Source of the DNA: Streptomyces griseocarneus | GTDB taxonomy: Bacteria; Actinomycetota; Actinomycetes; Streptomycetales; Streptomycetaceae | DNA length: 64,000 bases | Reading direction: 5' to 3' | Assembly (NCBI GenBank): GCA_003674045.1 | Contig: PENC01000001.1 | Span: 620,001 to 684,000, forward strand | Shown here: positions 43,123 through 49,663 of the stretch, piece by piece | How the letters are laid out: each line of letters starts with the position of its first letter | Position numbering within the stretch: position 1 is the stretch's first letter | Notes under the pieces: generated by a model | The model's input: the letters and a program-made list of their open reading frames with translations, nothing else | Database searches by the model: none | Told to the model about the DNA's origin: nothing | Translations under genes and position numbers: made by a program

Positions 43123-44460
43123 TCACACGTTCCGGAAGCGGTTGATGGCGTCGATGTGCTCGGCCCGCAGCTCCGCGTCGCGCACGCCCATGCCCTCCTC
43201 GGGGGCGAGCGCGAGGACGCCGACCTTGCCCTGGTGGAGGTTGCGGTGCACGTCGTACGCGGCCTGGCCGGTCTCGGCGAGGGTGTAGGTCTTCGACAGC
43301 GTCGGGTGGATCTTCCCCTTGGCGATCAGGCGGTTGGCCTCCCACGCCTCGCGGTAGTTGGCGAAGTGCGAGCCCACGATGGACTTCAGCGACATCCACA
43401 GGTAGCGGTTGTCGTACTCGTGCCGGTAGCCCGAGGTGGAGGCGCAGGTGACGATCGTGCCGCCCTTGCGGGTGACGTAGACGGAGGCGCCGAAGGTCTC
43501 GCGACCCGGGTGCTCGAAGACGATGTCGACGTCCTCGCCGCCGGTGAGCTCGCGGATGCGCTTGCCGAACCGCTTCCACTCGCGCGGGTCCTGGGTGTGC
43601 TCGTCCTTCCAGAACCGGTAGTCCTCCGCGCTGCGGTTGATGATCGCCTCGGCGCCCATCCGGCGGCAGATCTCCGCCTTCTGCTCGCTGGAGACGACAC
43701 AGATCGGGGTGGCGCCGCCGGCCAGCGCGAACTGGGTGGCGTACGACCCCAGGCCGCCGCTCGCGCCCCAGATCAGGACGTTGTCGCCCTGCTTCATCCC
43801 GGCGCCGTTGCGGGAGACCAGCTGCCGGTAGGCGGTGGAGTTGACGAGCCCGGGGGCCGCCGCCTCCTCCCAGGTCAGGTGCCTCGGCTTGGGCATCAGC
43901 TGGTTGGACTTCACCAGTGCGATCTCCGCCAGGCCGCCGAAGTTGGTCTCGAAGCCCCAGATGCGCTGCTCGGGGTCGAGCATGGTGTCGTTGTGGCCGT
44001 CGGCGCTCTCCAGCTCCACGGACAGGCAGTGCGCGACGACCTCGTCGCCGGGCCGCCAGGCGTTGACGCCGGGGCCCGTGCGCAGCACGACGCCCGCGAG
44101 GTCGGAGCCGATGACGTGGTACGGCAGGTCGTGCCGCTTGCCCAGGGGCGAGAGCTTTCCGTAGCGCTCCAGGAAGGCGAAGGTCGGCACGGGCTCGAAG
44201 ATCGAGGTCCAGACGGAGTTGTAGTTCACGGAGCTGGCCATGACGGCCACTAGGGCCTCGCCGGGACCGAGTTCGGGGACGGGGACGTCCTCGATGTGCA
44301 GGGACTTGCGGGGGTCCTTCTCCCGGCTGGAGAGGCCCGCGAACATGTCCGCCTCGTCCTTGTGCACGGTCACCGCGCGGTAGGACTCGGGGAGGGGCAG
44401 GGCGGCGAAGTCCTCGGCGCGGCTGTCGGGCGCGAGGATCGCTTCGAGGATGTGATTCAT
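43123..44460 (-). CDS. ccr: Crotonyl-CoA carboxylase/reductase
   Basis: 445 aa from ATG 44460, with GGAGG six bases upstream. With this start the four residues described as the CO2-binding set of the Kitasatospora enzyme fall at the same numbers: N81, F170, E171 and H365. The medium-chain-dehydrogenase NADPH motif is WGASGGLGSYATQFA. It reductively carboxylates crotonyl-CoA to ethylmalonyl-CoA, feeding both acetyl-CoA assimilation and ethylmalonyl-CoA extender units. First gene of the five-gene operon; palindromes lie in its 370-base upstream region. Confidence 0.96.
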   Translation of the reverse strand: MNHILEAILAPDSRAEDFAALPLPESYRAVTVHKDEADMFAGLSSREKDPRKSLHIEDVPVPELGPGEALVAVMASSVNYNSVWTSIFEPVPTFAFLERYGKLSPLGKRHDLPYHVIGSDLAGVVLRTGPGVNAWRPGDEVVAHCLSVELESADGHNDTMLDPEQRIWGFETNFGGLAEIALVKSNQLMPKPRHLTWEEAAAPGLVNSTAYRQLVSRNGAGMKQGDNVLIWGASGGLGSYATQFALAGGATPICVVSSEQKAEICRRMGAEAIINRSAEDYRFWKDEHTQDPREWKRFGKRIRELTGGEDVDIVFEHPGRETFGASVYVTRKGGTIVTCASTSGYRHEYDNRYLWMSLKSIVGSHFANYREAWEANRLIAKGKIHPTLSKTYTLAETGQAAYDVHRNLHQGKVGVLALAPEEGMGVRDAELRAEHIDAINRFRNV

Positions 44461-44692
44461 GTCGTGCCTCCGGCGAAGCGCGTCGTGAAACGGGCTTGAG
44501 GGAACGTCGGGGGTGGTGCATGAGGCGGAGCCGTCGGTTCGGCGGTGGTGCGAGGGCTGCGCGGGTGACGCTTGGGGCCTGTGTGACGCAGGCATCCGGG
44601 CGCACGGCGTACGGGTGTGGGTGTACGTGTGGGGACAGCCGGCACACGACGGTTGGTGTCTGCGCGCCGGCCGCCCGGACGCCCCCAACGTA

Positions 44693-44753
44693 TGGCACCG
44701 CGTGCCAGGCGACAAGACACCGAGTGCCAACAATTTCTCTCAGATGTCATCTG
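44693..44753 (-). promoter_or_regulatory. Palindromes in the ccr upstream region
   Basis: Within the 370-base gap (44461-44830) between ccr and the TetR gene there are two dyads: TGGCAC-CGC-GTGCCA at 44693-44707 and CAGATG-T-CATCTG at 44741-44753. A further half-site GTGCCA is at 44724-44729. They lie 230-290 bases before the ccr ATG and are candidate sites for the neighbouring TetR regulator. The remaining gap shows no gene. Confidence 0.45.
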
Positions 44754-44784
44754 GAGGGCACGTATGAGCAAGACATCAACAAGA

Positions 44785-44808
44785 ACGGCCACCCCTTGGG
44801 GTGGCCGT
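44785..44808 (-). terminator. Perfect hairpin after the TetR gene
   Basis: ACGGCCACCCC (44785-44795) pairs perfectly with 44798-44808 around two bases, 22 bases after the TetR stop on the minus strand, followed by TTCTTGTTGATG. A strong terminator insulating ccr from read-through. Confidence 0.8.
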
Positions 44809-44830
44809 CATCCGGATATGTCCGCTTGTA

Positions 44831-45670
44831 TCAGCTCTTCTTGAGTGCCTTCTCGATCGCGCGCATGACCGTGCCCAGGGGGGCGTCCGTCCGGGCCACC
44901 GCCACCAGCACCTCGCCCTCGGTCCGCGCCGAGGCGGCCGGTGCCGCCCCTCCCGCGTCGGCGTTCGCCCGGCCCGCGCCGATGCCCGTGCCGAAGGTCT
45001 CCCGCACGATCGCGAACGCGTGGTCGAGCTGGGCCTCCACGTCGCCCTCGCCCCCGCCGCGCAGCCAGCGCCGCAGCACGTGGTTGTGCGCGGTGACCAC
45101 CGCGGACGCGGCGACCTCGGCGAGCAGCGGGTCGTCGTCGCCGTGCTGGTGCGCCCGCTCGTCGAAGTGGCCCAGGAGGTAGCGCGTGAACAGCCGCTCG
45201 TAGCGGGCGACGGAGGCGATCTCGCGCTCGCGGAGCGCGGGCACCTCCCGGGTCAGCCGGTAGCGCTCGACGGAGACCGCGGGCGAGGCCGCGTACATCC
45301 GCATGACCTCCTTGATCCCCCGGCAGACGGTGTCGAGCGGGTTCTCGTGCGGCGACGCGGCGTCGAGCACCGCCGAGGCCCGCACCAGGGTGTCGTCGTG
45401 GTCGGGGAAGATGGCCTCTTCCTTGGAGCGGAAGTGGCGGAAGAAGGTCCTGCGGGCCACGCCGGCCGCGGCCGCGATCTCGTCGACCGTCGTCGCCTCG
45501 TAGCCCTTCGTCGCGAACAACTCCATCGCCGCCGCCGCGAGTTTGCGGCGCATGGTGAGTCGCTGGGCGGCGGCGCGGCGGCTGCCCGCGCTCTCGGTGC
45601 CGGCGCGGGGCTCTCTGGGGGGTTCGACGGCCGAGCGCGGGGTGCGGGCGGCCTTGTCGGGCTGGGGCAT
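44831..45670 (-). CDS. TetR-family regulator next to the ethylmalonyl-CoA operon
   Basis: 279 aa from ATG 45670. A 38-residue basic N-terminal tail precedes the TetR HTH (RRKLAAAAMELFATKGYEATTVDEIAAAAGVARRTFFRHFRSKEEAIF). The ligand domain is long, ending in a conserved tail (VLVAVARTDAPLGTVMRAIEKALKKS). It lies between the 3-hydroxyacyl-CoA dehydrogenase gene and ccr, so control of this C4-CoA pathway is likely. GAACG-TAACACG-CGTTC at 45676-45692, just before the ATG, could be a self-operator. Confidence 0.9.
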   Translation of the reverse strand: MPQPDKAARTPRSAVEPPREPRAGTESAGSRRAAAQRLTMRRKLAAAAMELFATKGYEATTVDEIAAAAGVARRTFFRHFRSKEEAIFPDHDDTLVRASAVLDAASPHENPLDTVCRGIKEVMRMYAASPAVSVERYRLTREVPALREREIASVARYERLFTRYLLGHFDERAHQHGDDDPLLAEVAASAVVTAHNHVLRRWLRGGGEGDVEAQLDHAFAIVRETFGTGIGAGRANADAGGAAPAASARTEGEVLVAVARTDAPLGTVMRAIEKALKKS

Positions 45671-45770
45671 GTGGGGAACGTAACACGCGTTCGTATGGGT
45701 GTGCCGGGGCGGACTCCCCGCGGGTTCGAGCAGTCCGCCCCATCCCGTGCCGTGGGCGAGCACCGGAAGG

Positions 45771-47624
45771 TCAGCGCCGGGCGTACTCACGGAAGCCGCG
45801 TCCCGTCTTGCGGCCCAGGCAGCCCGCCGCCACCAGGTGCTCCAGCAGAGGCGCGGGCGCGAGCCCCGGGTCGCGGAACTCGCGGTGCAGCACCCGCTCG
45901 ATGGCCAGCGACACGTCCAGGCCGACCACGTCCAGGAGCTCGAAGGGGCCCATCGGGTAGCCGCCGCCGAGCTTCATCGCGGCGTCGATGTCGTCGAGCG
46001 ACGCGTAGTGCTCCTGCACCATCTTGACCGCGTTGTTGAGGTACGGGAACAGCAGCGCGTTGACGATGAACCCCGCCCGGTCGCCGCAGTCCACCGGGTG
46101 CTTGCGGACGCGGGCGCACACCGCGCGGACGGTCGCGTGCACGTCGTCCGCGGTGAGGACCGTGCGCACCACCTCGACCAGCTTCATGGCCGGGGCGGGG
46201 TTGAAGAAGTGCATCCCCACCACGTCCTGCGGCCGCGTCGTGGCGCGGGCGCAGGCGATCACCGGCAGCGAGGAGGTGGTGGTGGCCAGGACCGCGCCCG
46301 GTTTGCACACCTTGTCCAGGGTGGCGAAGAGCTGCTGCTTGACCGTCAGATCCTCCGCCACCGCCTCGACGGCCAGATCCACCTCGGCGAAGGCGTCCAG
46401 CGAGCCCGCCGGGGTGATCGCCGCGAGCGCCGCCTCCCGCTCCGCGGGCGTCAGCCTGCCCTTGTCCACCGAACGGGCGAGGGACTTCGCGATCCGCTCC
46501 TTCGCCGCCAGCGCCTTCTCCGGCGTGCGGGCGGCCAGGACGACCGCGTACCCGGCCTTGGCGAAGACCTCGGCGATGCCGCTCGCCATCGTGCCCGACC
46601 CCGCCACGCCCACGGCCCGCACCTCGCGCACGGCGGCGCCGCCCTCCGCGTCCGCGGCCGGCGTCCGCTCGTCCGGCACGACGGCCGGCGAGTCCTGCGA
46701 CTCGTACGTGTAGAAGCCGCGGCCCGCCTTACGGCCGGTCAGCCCCGCCGCGGCGAGCTGCCCGAGGATCGGCGCGGGCGCGTGCAGCCGGTCGTGCGAG
46801 GCGGCGTACATGGCCTCCAGGACCGTACGGGCCGTGTCGACGCCGATCAGGTCGAGGAGGGCGAGCGGGCCCATCGGCAGGCCGCAGCCCAGCCGCATGG
46901 CCGCGTCGATGTCCTCGCGGGTGGCGTAGCGCGACTCGTACATCGCCGCCGCCTGGTTGAGGTAGCCGAAGAGCAGCCCGTCGGCGACGAAGCCCGGCCG
47001 GTCGCCGACCGCGACCGGCTCCTTGCCCAGCTCCCGGGCGAGCTCGGTGACCGCGGCCACGGCGGTGGGGGCGGTGAGCACCGAGGAGACTACCTCGACC
47101 AGCTTCATCGCCGGGGCCGGGTTGAAGAAGTGCAGCCCGAGGACGCGCTCGGGGCGGGCGGAGTCGGCGGCGAGCCGGGTGACGGACAGGGCGTTGGTGC
47201 CCGTCGCGAGAATGGCGTCGGGGCGCACCAGCGCGTCGAGCGCGGTGAACACCTCGTGCTTGAGCGCGTAGTCCTCCGGCACGACCTCGACGACCAGGTC
47301 GGCGTCGGCCGCGGCGGAGAGTTCGCACGCGGTGCGGAAGCGGGCCAGGACGGCGCGCCGTTCCTCCTCGTCGATCCGCATCCGCCGCACCGCGCGGGCG
47401 GTCGCGGCCTCCAGGGCGCGCACGGCGTGCGCGGCCGCCGCCTCGGAGACGTCGATGCCGATGACCTGGCGGCCCGCGCGGGCCAGCACTTCGGCGATAC
47501 CGGTGCCCATGGTGCCGAGGCCGACGACGGCGACGGTCCTGATCGACGAGGCGGCGGACGGGGCGGCGGGCGAGGCGGGGGAGGAATGGGCAGGGGTCGG
47601 CTCAGGGGTGGACGTACGGTCCAT
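45771..47624 (-). CDS. Tandem 3-hydroxyacyl-CoA dehydrogenase (two fused copies)
   Basis: 617 aa made of two complete 3HCDH modules (about 28-310 and 335-615). Each has a Rossmann motif (VVGLGTMGTGIAE; VAGSGTMASGIAE), a catalytic HFFNPAPAMKLVEVV with its His-Glu pair, and GFVADGLLFGYLN / GFIVNALLFPYLN. In the second copy the third glycine of GxGxxG is Ala. It interconverts acetoacetyl-CoA and 3-hydroxybutyryl-CoA with NAD(P), the step before crotonyl-CoA, which fits its place upstream of ccr. The two copies probably arose by internal duplication. Confidence 0.92.
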   Translation of the reverse strand: MDRTSTPEPTPAHSSPASPAAPSAASSIRTVAVVGLGTMGTGIAEVLARAGRQVIGIDVSEAAAAHAVRALEAATARAVRRMRIDEEERRAVLARFRTACELSAAADADLVVEVVPEDYALKHEVFTALDALVRPDAILATGTNALSVTRLAADSARPERVLGLHFFNPAPAMKLVEVVSSVLTAPTAVAAVTELARELGKEPVAVGDRPGFVADGLLFGYLNQAAAMYESRYATREDIDAAMRLGCGLPMGPLALLDLIGVDTARTVLEAMYAASHDRLHAPAPILGQLAAAGLTGRKAGRGFYTYESQDSPAVVPDERTPAADAEGGAAVREVRAVGVAGSGTMASGIAEVFAKAGYAVVLAARTPEKALAAKERIAKSLARSVDKGRLTPAEREAALAAITPAGSLDAFAEVDLAVEAVAEDLTVKQQLFATLDKVCKPGAVLATTTSSLPVIACARATTRPQDVVGMHFFNPAPAMKLVEVVRTVLTADDVHATVRAVCARVRKHPVDCGDRAGFIVNALLFPYLNNAVKMVQEHYASLDDIDAAMKLGGGYPMGPFELLDVVGLDVSLAIERVLHREFRDPGLAPAPLLEHLVAAGCLGRKTGRGFREYARR

Positions 47625-47968
47625 CGCGAGACTCCAGAAGGTGTTCCCCGGGCGTCGGGGATGCGTCGGTCGGTTGCCGTGCTGGTGCGCGGACCCTGGC
47701 GGGCCGCGACGACCGTGGGATTTCCGGGTACGGGTAAGGAGCGCCCACGGAAGGGGAGTTGTACGACCGGCGGGCCCTGTCCCGGGGCCGAGCCGTGATC
47801 ACGTGCCGAACCGACGAACCGACGTGACTCCTGCGGCGGCTGCGTCACCAGACCGCCCGAGCGGGAGTGCTGCTCTTGCCGGGAGATTAACTCACGGGTA
47901 ACCAAGAGCACCAGGGGAAGGGTGCGCGACTTACGATGGTTCAGGCCACTCGGGGAGGAGAGCAGGCA
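47625..47968. other. Divergent promoter region, hydroxyacyl-CoA dehydrogenase / HEAT protein
   Basis: 344 bases without a convincing gene. A moderately AT-rich stretch with GGAGATTAACTCACGGGTAACC (47881-47902) lies 70-90 bases before the HEAT-repeat gene and could hold its promoter. I see no strong dyad. Confidence 0.45.
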
Positions 47969-48562
47969 ATGGAAGAGGAATTTCGGGCCCTGCTGAAGCG
48001 CGTGCGCGCCGAACTGGTCACCCCCGCCGAGTTCGCGGAGTACGAGCGGCTGGTCGCGCTCGTGCGCACGAGCCGCGGGGGGCGGCGCGACGAGCTCGCC
48101 GCTCTCCTGGTGGCCCCCGAACGGCCGTTGTGGGCGCGGGAGATAGCCGCCTTCGCGCTCGGCGCCGAGCGCGACCGGCGCGCCTTCGAGACCCTGGTCC
48201 TCCTGCTCAATTACCGCGAGCCGGTGCGGTGCGCGACCGCGGCCTTCGTCCTCGCCCGGCTCGGCGACCCACGGACCGCGCGCGCGGCGGCCGCGCTCGC
48301 CACGAATCCGCTGCGGACGGCATACGCCCTGCATCCGGTGCGGCTCCTGACCGAACTGCGGGCACCGGAGTCGGTGCCCGCGCTCCTCGCCACGCTGGAA
48401 CGCCTGCTGGCGGCCCGCGACCACTGCTGGCCGGTGGCCCGCGCGTGCGTCGAGGGTCTCGGCGTGCTCGGTGACCGCCGCGCGGAGGACGTCCTCGTGG
48501 CGGCGCGCCGCCACGACCGCTTGCGCGTGGCGGCGCATGACGCGCTGTCCCGCTTGCGCTAG
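47969..48562 (+). CDS. HEAT-repeat protein
   Basis: 197 aa from ATG 47969, preceded by GGGAGGAGA. It is almost wholly alpha-helical with HEAT/PBS-lyase-like repeats, such as WAREIAAFALGAERDRRAFETLVLLLN, CATAAFVLARLGDPRTARAAAALA and VARACVEGLGVLGDRRAEDVLVAARR. These helical solenoids usually bind other proteins. No catalytic residues or known partner. Single gene, followed by dispersed repeats. Confidence 0.78.
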   Translation: MEEEFRALLKRVRAELVTPAEFAEYERLVALVRTSRGGRRDELAALLVAPERPLWAREIAAFALGAERDRRAFETLVLLLNYREPVRCATAAFVLARLGDPRTARAAAALATNPLRTAYALHPVRLLTELRAPESVPALLATLERLLAARDHCWPVARACVEGLGVLGDRRAEDVLVAARRHDRLRVAAHDALSRLR

Positions 48563-48618
48563 CCCGCGACGGTGGGTCACCCGCCGTCGTCCTGCCCGGG
48601 GCTCCGCCCCGGACCCCG

Positions 48619-48705
48619 TGCGCCTACCGGGTTGCCTCGTGAGCCCGGTGCGTGGCTGCCGGCCGTCGATGGCTGGTCGCGCAGTTCCCCGCGCCCCTTA
48701 CGGGG
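48619..48705 (+). repeat. Composite dispersed repeat, plus orientation
   Basis: GTGCGCCTACCGGGT, GGTGCGTGGCTGCC, GGCTGGTCGCGCAG and the exact 19-mer at 48679-48697, then TTACGGGGC. A CCGGGGC-GCA-GCCCCGG hairpin (48814-48830) follows downstream. Together they fill the 364-base gap 48563-48926, which holds no gene. Confidence 0.8.
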
Positions 48706-48926
48706 CGCTGCTCCAGCCCCGTCCATCCGTCACCCCGGTTGTGGGCGGGCGTTCCGCAGGGCGGAACGGGCCGGGCGCAACCGGACCACGGACCCGCACC
48801 CGAACAGCGGGGTCCGGGGCGCAGCCCCGGTGGGGGCAGCGAAGTGGGGTACCGATTTGGGCACGGATCACGTTGGTGGTTGGCTGAGCCCCGCAGGGAC
48901 ACCGTACGACGTCCGGGAGGACACCC

Positions 48927-49373
48927 ATGGGCCAGGTCGAGGCCACCACGGAGCGGATCATCGCGGCGGACCCGGAGGAGGTGTTCGACGCGCTCGCCGA
49001 CTACTCCGGCACCCGCGCCAAGCTGCTCCCCGAGCACTTCAGCGAGTACGAGGTGCGCAAGGGCGGCGACGGCGAGGGCACCCAGGTGCACTGGAAGCTC
49101 CAGGCCACCAGCAAGCGCGTCCGTGACTGCCTGCTCGACGTCACCGAGCCCACCACGGGCCAGCTGGTTGAGAAGGACCTCAACTCCTCGATGGTCACGA
49201 CCTGGACCGTCACCCCGGCGGGCGAGGGGAAGGCCAAGGTCGTCGTCTCCACGGTGTGGAACGGCGCCGGCGGCATCGGCGGTTTCTTCGAGCGCACCTT
49301 CGCCCCCAAGGGGCTCGGCCGTATCTATGACGCCGTCCTGACGAAGCTCGCCGCGGAGACCGAGAAGAAGTAG
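48927..49373 (+). CDS. SRPBCC/polyketide-cyclase-like small protein
   Basis: 148 aa, one START/SRPBCC domain: VEATTERIIAADPEEVFDALADYSGTRAKLLPEHFSEYEV is the classical N-terminal strand-helix unit, and the last 30 residues form the long C-terminal helix (GLGRIYDAVLTKLAAE). Such proteins bind or act on hydrophobic ligands. GGAGG lies before the ATG. A strong hairpin follows 120 bases downstream, so it is probably monocistronic. Confidence 0.85.
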   Translation: MGQVEATTERIIAADPEEVFDALADYSGTRAKLLPEHFSEYEVRKGGDGEGTQVHWKLQATSKRVRDCLLDVTEPTTGQLVEKDLNSSMVTTWTVTPAGEGKAKVVVSTVWNGAGGIGGFFERTFAPKGLGRIYDAVLTKLAAETEKK

Positions 49374-49496
49374 CCGCCGAACGGCGGAAAACCGTGGGAA
49401 AGCAATCGGTGAGCGACCGGTAAACATCCGGAAGCCGTATCGAACGATCAGGAACCGACCCCCAAGCAGTGCGCAAACATGCGCGATCAGTCGGTG

Positions 49497-49525
49497 GAAG
49501 CCCGGACCCCCAGGGTCCGGGCTTC
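49497..49525 (+). terminator. Strong hairpin after the SRPBCC gene
   Basis: Perfect 13-bp stem (left arm GAAGCCCGGACCC at 49497-49509) with a 3-base loop, followed by ACCGTTTCGG. It lies 124 bases past the SRPBCC stop and before the exporter gene. Confidence 0.78.
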
Positions 49526-49663
49526 ACCGTTTCGGGTGGTTTCCCCGCCCCGCCCACCATCCCCCGTATGCCCCTCACCGGCGCGAAAGCCGCACAGGGT
49601 GCGCTCTCCGGCCAATCACCGCGCTTGCTAGCCGTTGGCGCCAAATGCGAGAAAAGGGCGGCG

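Noticed and set aside
44722..44730. CIRCE element (GAGTGCCAA)
   Set aside because: Only one half-site is present; the other arm at 9-base spacing is missing.
44461..44830. B12 riboswitch before the mutase operon
   Set aside because: No conserved B12-box sequence or matching helices can be seen in the ccr leader or the short ccr-ecm gap.
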